A DNA stretch of 64,000 nucleotides from Nymphalis io (GCF_905147045.1 NC_065903.1:7626001-7690000), one strand, 5' to 3'; counted from the stretch's first letter, positions 33,608-47,037 are shown. Notes: generated from the letters alone by a model not told the origin. Translations and numbers: made by a program.

Positions 33608-33855
33608 CTATGTGCAAGCTCGTCATATATTCTATCACAAAATAGCAGTACTTGGTATTGTTGTGTTCCGGTTTGAAGGGTGAGTGAGACAGTGTAATTA
33701 CAGGCACAGCGGACATAACATCTTAGTTCCGAAGGTTGGTGGTGCATTGGTGATCTAAGCGATGGTTAACATTCCATACAATGCCAATGTCTATGGGCTT
33801 TGGTGACCACTTACAATCAGGTGCCCCATATGCTCGTCCGCCTATTCTATAAAAA
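33608..33855 (+). repeat. 290-bp poly-A repeat, copy E (older)
   Basis: In the same orientation as copy D and about 380 bp downstream. The first block is shortened (GTGCAAGCTCGTC then directly ATATTCTATCACAAAATAGC) and substitutions are more frequent. Confidence 0.75.
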
Positions 33856-34779
33856 GAGCCCTACGTTTTGCCTTTAATTTTTTTTAGATATTCTCATAAA
33901 TATCTCATCCATCTAGTTATGTAAGCTTATGACGGTAATGCTATTTAAAATATTTAGTTATTCGTGTAAAAAAAGAACCAAATAAACTGTTCGTCTACTT
34001 TAATCATTCTCGTTTTATTTTAATTGCAATTTAAATAAAATGTAGACAATAAAACACCTCGTCGTCGAACAACGTTTTCCTGGAACTTGGGCTGGAGATG
34101 CCTAAAAGACCCCCGTGGTTTTCCCTTGGAATTCTATAATAGACTGTATGTCATTCCAAAACTATAATAAATTGGTTTTTTTTTTCCAAGAATCTTCTCT
34201 TCATACGAACTTTTCTAAAGTATACGTAATTACGAATGTATAAACTTCATTTTGCGAAGAACAACAATAATATATCATCCAGATATGAGTTACAAAATAT
34301 TATCAGACAGTGGTAATTCAGGTCTGGGTACAAAAAGCTGATCGTTTGCTCTGGATGATGGCGGGAAATGAGATAACTATACTACTGTTAACAATTTCGT
34401 TGTTTCCTGCTTATTATGCAAATCGACCTATATCTCACTCTACGGATAATTCTCACTATATCTGGTACCTTTACCACAAAGAAGTATTAATGAAAACTAA
34501 CATCTCAATCTATTATTGCTATTAGTTGCTTGTATTTTTAACTATAGAATTAATAAACAAATTAACATGGGAAGTTCTTTGACGATAAAATATACAAAAA
34601 TGTTTACCTTTTCTTAATTTATGAATGAGTATAGAAGATAAAAATATGTTAATACACGAGTGATGTTCTCAAACGATCACAAGAACACTCACTGCAGCAA
34701 TTTATTTGTCATATTCCAAGAAGACCGATGTAGGAACCAGTAACTGTTAGCAGTTAACCGTGTCTCGTACTCATGTAGA

Positions 34780-35110
34780 TAAGTGGCGAGCTAGCGGTGT
34801 ACCGGCGAGCCCGAGGTGGTCGGATGGCCCTGAGGAGCGGAGGGTGGCGCCCGAGTATAATGGGAGTCGGCAACCGCTTTGTGTCCGTCGCTGTTATTAT
34901 GCAGATTAACACCGCCGGGAATTTGTTCAAATATCGTAACGAGCGCTCCTCCCGGCGCCGGCGCCGATCGCGCTGTTGTAATTTACGATTCGAGCCTCGG
35001 GAATGTGTCGGCGTTCGCTCCTTCTACGGAATTTGGAGCCGTTTTGTCCATTTTATATTACGCCTCCTGCCCGAGACGGCTGTTGAAGATTTCGGGGTGT
35101 AATTAGTTTA
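34780..35110. other. GC-rich island, possible conserved regulatory element
   Basis: 330 bp of GC- and CpG-rich sequence inside AT-rich intron. Segments such as TTATGCAGATTAACACCGCC and CCCGGCGCCGGCGCCGATCG stand out. Two overlapping + strand frames (101 and 75 codons) show no protein family and only reflect the composition. Confidence 0.35.
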
Positions 35111-35559
35111 TTTCGTTTTGTTCGTCGCCTAATGTTCACGTTGAATCTCGAAACGTACAGCTACAATCACGTTTTCAGAAAAATAACCCAACCTACGTAT
35201 ATTTGTTATCGTCGAGTTTTATCAATTTTTTCGTCTAGTATTACATATTAATAATATATAATAAAAAGTAAATAGTTTTTTTAATACTATTGTTTATTTA
35301 AGACAGAAACAATTACTTACTTGGCATGCGATTATAGTGAACTACAACTGATCTGTTAAGTTAATTATTTAAATCGCCACGGAAGCATAATAAATAATAT
35401 GACCGTCACTAAATCATTTATAATTGACTATATTTTTATAATATAACGTATATGCAGGGTGAGACAGAAACTATAGAACCAATTGTTTGAAAGCTTAATA
35501 AAGCATGGCGTCTGAAATTCCGCGCACATTTAGACATGAGTTAAGCAGCAAAGTGAAAT

Positions 35560-35690
35560 AAATGGTTGGGAGTAGTGGCGGAGGGGAGAGGAGGTCCGGC
35601 CGCATTCCTCCGAAGCCTCCGACCCTCGCATGCCGAACTTTCTGCCGCTTTCCCAGGATGGAATGCCAGCCTGCCTAATGTTACACATAC
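35560..35690. other. GC-rich patch with CATTCC..GGAATG pair
   Basis: Contains GGCCGCATTCCTCC (CATTCC 35603-35608) and GGATGGAATGCC (GGAATG 35660-35665) in inverted orientation. CATTCC matches the TEAD/Scalloped core motif. A similar arrangement occurs at 52457-52522. Confidence 0.3.
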
Positions 35691-36434
35691 ATTTCTAACA
35701 TTTAAATTATCTACAGCTTTTGTTTTATGTGCGATGTAGATAAATGTAAATTATGTTTTTATTGTTGTATATTCTAGAATAATTTTATTTATATACGATA
35801 GACTATTTCTGTTTATTTCGGAATTACAAAAAAAAAAGCTTTAAATATAACCTTACAAATTTAATTAAAAGAAAAAATATTTGATATATATTCGAAATGA
35901 ATACTAAGTATATTTATTCTAATCTAAGAATTAGAAGCCAGAAATCAATTGTATAATTCTTAATTATACTAAGGGTACAATGTGTGTGTACTTGTATTAA
36001 TTTTAAATCACTTATTCGAAAAGAGTCCTCATATCATTGTATATAAGTTATATTATCGCTCGGCTGTTAAAATTGTAGTCCCAATTAACTTGCGCCGCGA
36101 GCCTGACTTCTAACAAAAGCATAACTAATGTAGTGAAGATAGCAGTGATTAGCAGTTGCTTATACCAATGATATAATTTCTTTGCATAATTACATACGTA
36201 TGACTTACAACAAACACATATATTAGATTTTGTTTTTTCTTTTTTTTTTGTAGAATATTTCTAAGGACTCAATGCAACTCGAAATTTAAAGTTAAATTTT
36301 TGTTTCGATAAATAGTACCTATGAGTTATTTTTTAAAACGAATTGTTAGAACTACTAAATTACTAATTGTTATACTTATTAAAAAGAAACTGTTATTTTA
36401 TATGTTATATAGATATTGTAAAAATAACACAATA

Positions 36435-36435
<1 letters not shown>

Positions 36436-36469
<34 letters not shown>
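36436..36469. repeat. (TA)n microsatellite
   Basis: 34 bp of uninterrupted TA dinucleotides. Confidence 0.95.
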
Positions 36470-36471
<2 letters not shown>

Positions 36472-36642
36472 TTGTTAAATATTTGAATTTGGAAAAGATA
36501 ACTTACTATATTTAAAAAAATATTTTAAAGTATAGTTTAAGTAGTAGTACAGTATAGTTTAGTTAACTTAAATCTTAATATTTGACATAAATAAAAAAAT
36601 GCTTAAAAAATTAAAGATTATTTTCCAATTGAATATATATTT

Positions 36643-36662
36643 GATTCGATTCGATTCGATTC
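36643..36662. repeat. (GATTC)4 short tandem repeat
   Basis: Four perfect copies of GATTC. Confidence 0.95.
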
Positions 36663-37767
36663 TAAATAAGTCTAAAAAGGAACTTTCAGTAGCTTGAAAC
36701 AATTATTACCTTTCTGGTAAGTATGTAGTTGAAACCGAATAAGTTTTCTCTTATAAGTATTAATTGACTATAGCTGCTTATCGTACGTAGTTATTATTAT
36801 TGGAAAGGGCGCGCGTTCACCGAACGCTTCACGCAATCGTATTTTCCTTAGCCCCAATTAACATTTACGGAATATTTAGCAGATGTTTCGCTTGTCGCAA
36901 AAAATAAATAACTGCATGTATGTACATGTAAGCTAAACGCTACTAAACAGGGAGGGCGCGGGTGGCGGGCCACGGGCCGGATTCACGAGCGTTGCACTTG
37001 TTTTTACGCACGCGCGCACCGTGTGGTGCATGACCCCAATGGAATGTACCACGTGCACTAGCCGATGGAATGCGCAACTGTTTACTTTTTCATTTTTTCC
37101 CTCCTTCCACCACAAACAATACCTTTTCATGCTATTTCATAACGAATTCTTTATGCCCGTACTTTCTAATCTGGCTCGTGTATTGACATTTTTTATTTTG
37201 TAACGATTGTACTTTTCTCACTTGCGATATCTTTATTTTATAAAGCCGTTCAGTTTTATGCATAATATATACTATGATCATATCATATTTTTTTTTATAA
37301 TTTATTATGTCTAAAACTCTAGTAATTATTATGCTTATTTTATTTTAAAATGATATATAAATATATATCAATTGTACCAAAAACGCATTGTCTGTGAAGA
37401 CAGAGTCATGCCTCTCTCATGTCTATAGGCTTACTTGACGCGCTTCTTCGACTCCCGAAATAGAGGGTTCAGTAAACTAGAACTCATAAAGCAAAGGATA
37501 TTTGGCGAAAGCCAGGCACGGTGCCGGAAAGCGTACCGGAAGATGCGCGCTCTAGATGCGCTTTTACGATTTCCTGTGCGCCGGCGCACGCCGGACACTC
37601 GTCCACTAATGACTCATTGCTGTCTGATTATTTTCACTCAATATTTCCCCCTATGCATCATCCACTGACTGTATGTATACGTAAGATTTCTTGAGATAGT
37701 TTTGAGTCACTGTTTTATATGAATTTGATTTTAGAATAAAAAGATGATTATTTATTTATTGATAAAA

Positions 37768-38015
37768 GGTTGCCAGACTGGCAAATAGGCCACCCGATGG
37801 TGGAGGTGGTCACCACCGTTTATGGGTATTGGCACTTATAAATATTATCCATTCCTCACAAACACTACCACCAAACTTGAAGACTAAGATGTTATGTCCC
37901 TTTGCCTGTAGTTATACTCGCGTACAGGGTTAGTAACCTAACGGGGTTACTATGTAACCGGAACACAACAATATTAAATATTGCTGTTTTGGCGATAGAA
38001 TCAACGATTAGTGTC
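37768..38015 (-). repeat. 290-bp poly-A repeat, diverged copy
   Basis: The family's block order is recognisable (GGCCACCCGATGGTGG, GGTCACCACCGTTTATGGG, AAGATGTTATGTCCCTTTGC, CCGGAACACAACAATATTAA) with many changes. It probably represents an older subfamily. Confidence 0.6.
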
Positions 38016-38082
38016 AAAGCCACTGTCATCAAATAATAGAAGCAATCAAATTTTGCCAATTATTTTTGCGATATTTGTACAA

Positions 38083-38206
38083 ATGCTGAGTTTCTTTTGC
38101 CGGTTTTTCTTAGGCTAAAGTATTGCTTTCTGAAATAAATAATAAATTCTGTTAATTTATGACAATAAGTGTTATGCTTTTATATTGAATAAAGATTTTG
38201 ACTTTG
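38083..38206 (+). repeat. LINE 3'-UTR fragment
   Basis: Second copy of the tail at 26200-26335: TGCTGAGTTTCTTTTGCCGG through GACAATAAGTGTTATGCTTT to GAATAAAGATTTTGACTTTG. Confidence 0.55.
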
Positions 38207-38920
38207 TGAAAAATGACTTAATACGAAAAGGTTTTGGTTTTTTAGTTATTCCCTTCATGAAACAACCTTTGACGTGATGTCTTTTTTTGGGTTCATTTGT
38301 TTTTCATAAAAAAATATTTATGGTTTTGTTACATGAATATGAAAACTATCCTTTCTTTATTAGACAAAACTTTATAGAAAGTTACGAATTACGTTCACAT
38401 TATATCCGATTGTATTCAATGCGATAATTTGACAAAGTATTTTATTTAACATAATCGATCAATACTCAATAATTTAGGTTGTCATATATGTTGTTAACAA
38501 TTAGTATTTAGAAAACTATTTGTAACTTATAATCAAAGCATTATACGTCAGTGGTGCCTGTTTGAACGTCAACTCCTGCGTCATTTACTAATTGGCTATT
38601 ACACGTGCAATAACTGTTGAATCTTATCGTTTAAGGATAAATGATAGATTGCGTAAACTTAATGGCTAGTAATATATTCAGCTTTACTTTATTGATAGGA
38701 AAAACATGGAACTTAGCTTAACTTAATATTTTAACTATATAATATCATATACGATATACTTCAAAGCATATTTAGATCATGATAAACTAGATGATAAAAA
38801 ATGCTTCTGACGTTTATGCATAGAAAGTTCTATACCTCAAACGACGATACATTTAAACTACTTACAACTAACAACGCTTCGAACCTTTTAACATTCCCAA
38901 ATTAAATAATTAACTGAATA

Positions 38921-40473
38921 ATGCAATCATTCATTGATATACGGAAAGCTAGCGGTCCCGATGATATACGGAAAGCTAGCGGTCCCGATGGAATACCAGC
39001 CATTGTGCTGAAGAAGTGCGCGGCGGAGCTGTCTCCTGTGTTAACGCACCTGTTCCAACTTTCTCTCTCTTCGGGATGTGTGCCGGAGGCTTGGAGAAGA
39101 GCTAATGTGCAAGCGGTTCCCAAAAAGGGGATCGGTCTGACCCGGCAAATTATCGGCCAATAGCTATCACCTCAGTACTTTGTAAGGTGATGGAACGGAT
39201 TCTAAACAACCAACTGATCCATTACCTAGAAGATTACTGTCTAATTAATGATCGTCAGTACGGGTTTCGACCAAAACGGTCCACAGGTGATCTTCTAGCG
39301 TACGTAACGCACCTCTGGGGTGAAGCTATCGACAAGCATGGAGAATCGTTGGCTGTCAGCCTCGATATCTCCAAGGCTTTCGACAGGGTCTGGCACAGAA
39401 GTCTTCTCTCCAAGCTACCGGCATATGGTCTGCCTGCTCAGCTATGCACCTGGATTGCCAGCTTCCTACACAAGCGTAGCCTTCGTGTTTTAGTAGATGG
39501 TTGCGCTTCACAATTCTTTGTAGTGAATGCTGGCGTCCCCCAGGGATCTGTGCTATCTCCCACACTCTTTCTTTTGCATATCAATGATATGCTCTCTCTT
39601 GGGAACATACATTGCTATGCAGATGATAGTACAGTGCATGGTGGATACCACGGACGCGCAGTGGCTGGGCGGGCGGAAACTGAGGAGAGGCGGGAGAATC
39701 TTGTTATTGAACTCGATAGGACATTAGAGCTCATCGCCAAATGGGGTTCTGATAATCTTGTTGAGTTTAATGCCAAAAAAACACAGGTGTGCGCTCTCAC
39801 AGCGAAAAAGTCACCATTTTACCCTCATCCCTCCCTCTGTGGCACACCGCTGATGATACAAAGCAAAATCGCCATGCTGGGGATGGACGTTCGCTGCGAC
39901 CTTAGTCCAAGGGATTACATCGAGGCTATTATAAAAACAGCTTCACGAAAACTCGGAGTTCTGAACAAGGTGCGGCGTTTTTTCACGCCACAACAACTGT
40001 GCCTGTTATACAAAACACAGGTACGGTCTTGCGTTGAATATTGCTCGCACCTTTGGGATGGCTCCGCTAAGTACCTAATGGAGGCCTTGGACCGGTTGCA
40101 GCGACGTGCAGTACGCATTATTGGCGACGTAAAGGTCACAAACACCCTTGAACCTTTACAATTGCGTCGCGAGATAGCAGCACTGAGCGCTTTCTATCGT
40201 CTGTATCACGGCGAGTGCTCTGAGGAATTATTCTCTCTAATTCCTGCTTCCCTCTTCCTTCTTAAGTCCACGCGAGCTGGTTCTCGATGTCACCGCCTAA
40301 CTGTGACATCAATTCCATCGCGCACAAAGAAATTTGGCAACTCCTTTCTTTGTCGCACTACCAAAAAATGGAATTCCTTACCAGCTCACGTGTTCCCCTC
40401 CTCTTACAACCCGGGTTCCTTCAAACGAGGCGTGAAGAGGCATCTTGCGGGCCGGCAGGGCGGTGATGGCTAG
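38921..40473 (+). pseudogene. Jockey reverse transcriptase, one frameshift
   Basis: The 5' part (38921-39163) carries the KASGPDGIP motif, present twice because of the 27-bp duplication, and ends in a short out-of-frame tail. The remainder (39187-40473, 428 codons) is intact: QYGFRPKRSTGD, SLDISKAFDRVWH, GVPQGSVLSPTLFLLHINDM, the HCYADDST active site near residue 143, then LGMDV and a C-terminal FPSSYNPGSFKRGVKRHL. The break lies in the AAAAAGGGG run near 39121-39129: one missing base shifts the frame, which is otherwise continuous through the NYRPIAITS-equivalent region. Truncation plus frameshift mean no active enzyme, but the near-intact RT suggests a fairly young insertion into ZIP11 intron 4. 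Confidence 0.85.
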
Positions 40474-40590
40474 TACAGAACATTCTTCCCGACTGTACTG
40501 GCCGTCGTCGCGTTTGGACTCTACTACCACTTACCATCAGGTGGAGTAGAGTCATTTGCCATCCCGGGGCATATAAAAAAAAAAAAAAAA
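38921..40590 (+). mobile_element. Jockey-type LINE, 5'-truncated, poly-A tail
   Basis: The copy starts inside the reverse transcriptase near 38924-38936 and runs to a 3' UTR of about 100 bp (TAGTACAGAACATTCTTCCC to CATCCCGGGGCATAT) and a poly-A tail at 40573-40589. It contains a 27-bp direct duplication at its 5' end (38936-38962 and 38963-38989). The endonuclease and ORF1 are missing. A 3' fragment of the same family sits at 15743-15912. Confidence 0.9.
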
Positions 40591-40778
40591 ATCATATACG
40601 CAGACAATAAGATCTCGTCACTAAATCTATTGGATCTCTGGCGCTATGAGCGCAAGCTACAGAAATAATTGCGGAAATCGCTTCATAGTATACATTGTTG
40701 CGAACTTTAGTTAATAAGGTTACTTCCATAGTAGTACGCATTTTTCCTGGAAACGGAAGCATTTTTTTAATTAATAGA

Positions 40779-41014
40779 TACACGAACTGGTAAGTGTTCA
40801 CCATCGCCAATAGATATTGATGCTGTAAGAAACATGAACCATTACTACCAATTTGGGAACTAATTTGGGAACTAAGAAAATATGTCTCTTGTAGTTAAAA
40901 TTATACTGTTTAACTTACCCTTTATACCGGAACATAACACTACTTTTTATTTAGTTGTATAATAAATGATGATTGGTACCTATCGAAACGGGCTTGTACA
41001 AAGCCTTACCACAA
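40779..41014 (-). repeat. 290-bp poly-A repeat, diverged copy
   Basis: It retains ACTGGTAAGTGTTCACCATC, AAATATGTCTCTTGTAG, CCGGAACATAACACTAC and GGGCTTGTACAAAGCC in family order. It has a local duplication of AATTTGGGAACT. Confidence 0.6.
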
Positions 41015-44000
41015 AATAAATTCAAACAATTAATAGGAAATCTTATATATAATTATCATATTAAGTAAAAAATATATTCTTACAAATAAAACAATTCATC
41101 TTAATACTAATCACAATAAATAACACATAAAATTACTACTGATTTTTAATGATTATCGGTTGACCAAAACCAAGTGATTTCTCATCTCAGTAACAAAAAA
41201 ATTAAATGGTATACATAAATATATAAAAAGGTGGTATAGACAAATGCATTCGATTCGAGTAGAAGTGATTTCTATCGTCACTTTAAATTTAAGACACCTG
41301 AATTATATTCAATTTTAGTGTTTCCTACAAAGTAATTCGTCAATCGATATTTAGCTTGTCTAGACCCTGTGTTGTGTCTGTCTTTAACAGTGTTTACTGA
41401 CCAGCTTTAATATTTCGTTTCCCAGCATTTGTATTGCCTGCTAAGCGAGGCCTGCAATACGACAAGTCTATGTTGCCATGGGGCCACTGTGTAACACCTG
41501 TCTGGTCACCTTGGCTTTAATTTTATAGCATGGTTTAATTACGAAATATAATTAAAAAGTCAAAAACGGACTCAAAGCAGTCTCGAGCGTCGCCCGTTAA
41601 CAAATTAATGAGAACTTAGTGCATATTGTTTAAGGCATTTCCAGATATACAGTAACATCTACATATAATATATGTTATATATTCACTATATTACATTAGT
41701 TATAAGAAAAAACTTTTCGTCAGGTGATTCGAATTAAGGATTCTGTTTGTATTCAATGTGTAGTTAGGTACATACATTTTGGCAACAATATTTTTATCCG
41801 TCTAAAGTTTAAACAGTATAACAACCTCGAAACGGAAATTAAAGTTTGTTTTATGGATTACATTTCGTAGTATTGGCGATAACAAGAAAATTCGTAATAT
41901 TGCCTGAGCTTATGAGTCATTACGGTTAATTCGAACTAGTTCTTGTAATATGCAGAGTCTTTCCGAGTATTGAATGAGTAAATTGTATGAATATTCAATG
42001 ATGGTGAGTCGGTGTAATCTCAACTGCTAGATGTCGGTACCGCCCTTGACATGTTTAGTAGTTATTCGAATGGGTGAGTAATGCCAAGTGAATTACATGA
42101 AGGCAATTGAGACTTGCATATTGTATGAGACTTACAGGTGACCTAAGCTTCTTGTGGGAAAATCATAGTTACGTATTCGTTATATAATTGGATAACTATG
42201 CTTTATTTTGTCAACGTAATGTGGTAGTGTTATGTATTGTCGGACAAGGTCACAAGTAAATGTATCTGTATCTTTATTACTAGATGAGGAGACGTTTTTT
42301 TTTGTAATGGCTCACTCAAAAAACGATTTAACCTACATATATAAGACTCATATCACAAGGTGTAGTGCGTTTCGGAGAACCGTTTAGGATGTAACATTAT
42401 TATATAAGTAGCTGCGCTTCGCAGCTTCATCCGCTTTAAATTTAGATTATTGACGTGACAAGCGTTTGTTTAGTGTTCTTGCATTATTATGATTATAATT
42501 TATAATTGCACAAGGCGACTAACTTTAAAAGGATATTACCTTCAATATTTCATTTTATTATGGTTTCTGTTTTGTTATAAAAACCTATTTAAACGTTTTG
42601 AACAGTTCTGGTCTTTTATGTTTTTTTTTCACATTCATCCTCGCGCAACGAAATAACTAAGGCTGTCAATATTATGTGTTCAGTGAGTAATTTTAGTAAC
42701 ACGTGGGCGTAATGTGACCCATTCAAAGCACGTACCTTTTCATTGTAAGACAGGTACCTTAGTGTGATAATCGATGCGAAGGCTGAGTAATCGCTACGGA
42801 CCGCAAGGAATGTTGCATTTGTCGAAGGAAATCCGCCATGGCGCCTAGAATGCGTTGTGTATGCCTTACTCAGAAACTGTACTTTGACCAGATATGATAT
42901 CATTCTCATTTACATTTGTAATATTATTGACAACTTTGTGTTAAGCTCCGAGCAATGTCGGAGCCGCTTCATACACGTATTTTAATCTATGGGTCACGTG
43001 TTATTTGTTAACCATTTTTATTTGAACTTTAGAATTTGAAAAATAATTCAGTTCTATATAGGATGAAGCAATTACTATTACTCTTTGGACAAATATATAG
43101 ACGTTATTTTTCCTCCTTCGTAAATTATACTATCTTAAAAAGCGAAGAGAGTTCGGGTGATTTTCTCAGAATTTGATTGTGTGCATCTTTTTTTCTCTTG
43201 CTATTACTCAGTACAGAAAAAGCTAGGCTAGTACTTAAGATTTCCCAAGTAGTCGTTTCACAAATTATCGTTCCGATTACTTTTAGGTAATTCCTTACTT
43301 CAGTAAGGATTTTTGCTTGTCATTATTTTATCCTTTAGTTTTGTTTTTGCACACGGTCGGCCAAAGTGCTCGTTTACAATTCTCGTCGTAGATCGAAAAT
43401 TCTGAGCTGAAATTGTGTTTCACACTTAATTTTCACAAATATAAAGTCGCAGACTATCTAATGACTCATTTTTTGGCGAGACATCTTGCGAGCAGACGAG
43501 ACGACCTTAAAGATTCGACCTTATTTTTTTAATTAGAATGCGGCCGTGTTTACATCTTTCTCTTTATTGTGACATTTTTGGCTAGACTCCAGATTGTGAC
43601 ATTTAGAAAATAGCCCATCATATAATTTTGTGGTTGCAGTGTGACTGACAATTTAAAATATTTACTTTTGACTGGCGCTATCAATATTACATTGTAATAA
43701 ATATTTTAAGTCTCGCGTCATATGTTAACAAATTAATTGTCGTTGTTAAGTCAAATTAGTTAAATATCATCGTGAGATATTATCTTACTTGAAAGTGTAA
43801 AAAAATACATTAAAAATATCTTATGACATCAATTTGTCATCTTTTGTTTCAATAAAATCACATTTGTACTTATTGTAACATCGAAGTTAAGATGTAAGTA
43901 TATTGGGAAATTATAAGATGAGTGTCTGATACATAGACAATACGAACACAAAATATATTGAAATAGATGTCACGCGAATCTTTAGGACATTCAAACTAAT

Positions 44001-44599
44001 TGAGATATAACTGACTGTAGCATTCGGTGAAAGTTTATTGTTCGCTTAACTTATCATTAGTTTTATTGTCGGTGTCTATATGGTCACAGGGGATTGATGA
44101 CAAGGCGTGAAGGTATAGGAATCGACGACAATGGAACATTCTAGTTCGCCAAAGTAGAATTACATCTTGAGTAAATGTCTAAATAACAATTTTTAGTAGA
44201 GGCTTGTGAGTAGGGACATTTATGTACAAAATATGTTAACGACGCTGATGTATTATCGTTAGTACTTAAGCAAGAGGTTGAATAATATTAACCTGTTTAA
44301 AGCTAGCCATGAGTCGGGCGTCGTACCTAACCACATTCCGCTCAGTTTGTAACAGAACTTTGTATTTAGCTGATGAAGCGGTGTGCTTTGTTTATTGACG
44401 GTTGTTGTTCTTGTTTCAAATTTAATTGCTTATAGAATAACACGTTCAAAATTTCAAATATTATAAAATTAATTAATGATTTACGCTCTGTTGGTAGTTT
44501 CTTGCATTTCGTAATATTTCTTTCGATTCCAATAGTTCGTTACAACACAAAGTAGGTATTTTTGTTTTTAGCCGAGGGGCAATTGTTTAATTAAAAAAT

Positions 44600-45050
44600 T
44601 GTTAATAAGGATAGCGATAGTGCGTGCGGTCCGGATGTACAAAGAGTTAACGGTAATGCACCAAGTCAGGTGACTGACTCGACAAACAACCTGCGTTTCT
44701 CACAGGAAACCGGCGATCGATCAAATCACATAGCCAGTATGCAAACATACATACGTATCGGCAGATATGCTTCGCTAGTGCCGAAAGGAACGCTTCATCG
44801 CGAGAGAGCAGGACGCCCGTATGTCGAGTGACGGACGTGAGATGGAACGCAGAAAGTCCGGTATCAAATCCGTGCGCTTGCGCTTACGAATTGCATTCCC
44901 ATACAGGGTAACGGCGCTCGTTTTCCTTTCTCGTTCCTACCAAAGGCCTTATGGCGACCTCTCACTCGCGCAACATGAATGGAGGCGCCATGGAATGCGG
45001 TCGCGTGACGTGTGCGGCGCCGACGCCGATCTCGATGCACTTTAACATAG
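44600..45050. other. GC-richer island with 74-codon open frame
   Basis: The CpG-rich part is at 44760-45045, with a + strand frame at 44821-45045 that looks arginine-rich and unrelated to known families. It includes GGAGGCGCCATGGAATGCGG (44981-45000). I consider regulatory DNA or a non-coding exon more likely than a protein. Confidence 0.3.
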
Positions 45051-46045
45051 GCTAGTTTTACCTTTGTGAAGGTTCTAATAATAAATTACTTTGACAATTT
45101 ATGGTCATTCAAAATACAAACAGGCAGTATTTAATTCCTACTACCTAAAACGTTTAAGAATTGACTCTGAATCACATCAAAAGCATTCATAATATTTGTA
45201 GAATCGTGTTAACATGTTTCGAAACTGAATACCTAAACATACCTTTAAAAATTGTTTTCAATAAAAAGTTTATGTCATCAATCCATACTAAAGTTTTTAA
45301 TAAAGAAACAGAAAGTAAATTCTTCTGGTCATTTATTTATTTTTTCATTGAGGAGTTATTAATAGATGATTTTGCTTATAAAAATTGTTACCGTTTTAAT
45401 ATAATCAACATTCTATTTTCAATCAAATTTGCATCCAATGTATAAATATTTATAAATTTTGCAACGTTCCCTTCTTCTTGTAATCTTATAGGGCTTATTG
45501 GAAACAATTATTATTAGTAAAAAATAAATATTTACTATTTTATATACCTTATATATAAAGTGCAATAAAATATTGTCACTTAAAATGTCACAGTTATACC
45601 TACTTACATGCATTACCTCAGAATGATTGCATCAGATCGATCGAGATCTAAAAGCTACTAATCCCCAACCTGGAAGGGGTTAACAGCATCATTTTATTGA
45701 CTCATTTAAAGATACATTTTTTAGAAACAAAACAAATACCTATATATATTCGCTTCGGGAATTTTATTAACGTGATACTTTTAAAATACACAATCTTAAA
45801 TTGTCACAAGCGAAGCCGCGACGTAGTGCCAGTAGGTAGGTACATTAATCAGTGGCTTGCATCCCGTAGAAGCAAACCAGTTTATTCTTAATAAAGACGT
45901 AATAATTTGTTGTGCACCTATTTTTTATTGACTCATATTTTCTGCTTACCGTATCCAAGTGGGAGATACTTTTATTGTTATAGTGATCTGCTCCCCAAAA
46001 ATTTTACTCTACTATATCTAATCGACGTTAATATTTCAATTTTTT

Positions 46046-46246
46046 GTTGGTGGTGAGGCTCTATCCAAATTCGTCTGATTATCACTAATTCTACTGTCAA
46101 TCAGCACTACTTAGTATTGTTGTGTTCCGCTATTGCTGAATGACATAACTTCTTAGTTCTCACGGTTGGTGGCGCATGAGTGATACAACAAATGGTTATA
46201 TTCCTTAAAGCGCCAATGTGGCTGTATTAAACTTACCTTTTACAAA
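46046..46246 (+). repeat. 290-bp poly-A repeat, diverged copy
   Basis: Blocks TTGGTGGTGAGGCT, TATTGTTGTGTTCCG, CTTAGTTCTCACGGTTGGTG and GGCGCATGAGTGAT follow the family order, with deletions. Confidence 0.6.
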
Positions 46247-46293
46247 TAAAAAAATGAATTGCTCATTAATCATAATAATACGTACATATATGA

Positions 46294-46583
46294 TTTTTTT
46301 TTATAGAATAGGAAAGCGGACGAACATATATTACCTGATGGTAAGTGGTCACCAACGCCAATAGACATAGGCATTGTAATAAATGTTAACCATCGCTTAC
46401 ATCACCAATGGGCCACCAACCTTGGGAACTAAGATGTTATGTCCCTTGTTCCTGTAGTTACACTGGCTCACTCACCATTGAAACCGGAACACAACAATAC
46501 CAAGTACTGCTGTTTTGCGGTAGAATATCTGAGGAGTGGGTGGTACCTACCCAGACGAGTTTGCACAAAGCTCTACCACCAGT
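46294..46583 (-). repeat. 290-bp poly-A repeat, copy F
   Basis: A complete copy with a T-tract at the left and ACCACCAGTA at the right. Flanks GTACATATATGA (left) and GTACATCATATGA (right) look like an imperfect 12-13-bp target duplication, the best evidence in the window that the family inserts by retrotransposition. It has the recurrent + strand frame beginning GHQPWELRCYVPC. Confidence 0.85.
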
Positions 46584-46991
46584 ACATCATATGAAATATT
46601 ATTTACAGACTATTTTTTCAATTCCATCTATATCTTACTTCGCTTATCATTAAATGATATAATACCATCATACAAGGACAGTTCAATCCCATCGTTCATG
46701 TTCGAGCTATAAATGCTGGTGCATACTCTATATGAGACTATTGCAATAACTAGCTTAAGTATTATCGCCCTAAAACCATCTCGCGAACCTTCGTTAACAC
46801 ACCAGATATTCTCATATTGTGGAGTAAATATTTCTGTTATTATCATAATAAAATTCTTTACTACAACTAGTCAATTGTCTAGTTGTAGTGTAAGCGATGA
46901 AAAATTAAATGAGAATGTTAAATATTAGAAGTTAGAACAAGGATAGTCATCCTAATTTTAATTTCAGATATCTTTATATATATATATATAT

Positions 46992-47037
46992 ATAGTTAGT
47001 CATATATATATATATATATATATATATGACTAACTAT
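46992..47037. repeat. 46-bp perfect palindrome with TA core
   Basis: ATAGTTAGTCATATATA and its exact complement surround a TA-repeat centre. It could extrude as a cruciform. It directly abuts the tRNA-like start of the SINE at 47038. Confidence 0.85.

Noticed and set aside
36321..36515. 64-codon frame with an IYIYIYIY run
   Set aside because: It reads through the (TA)n microsatellite and low-complexity DNA.
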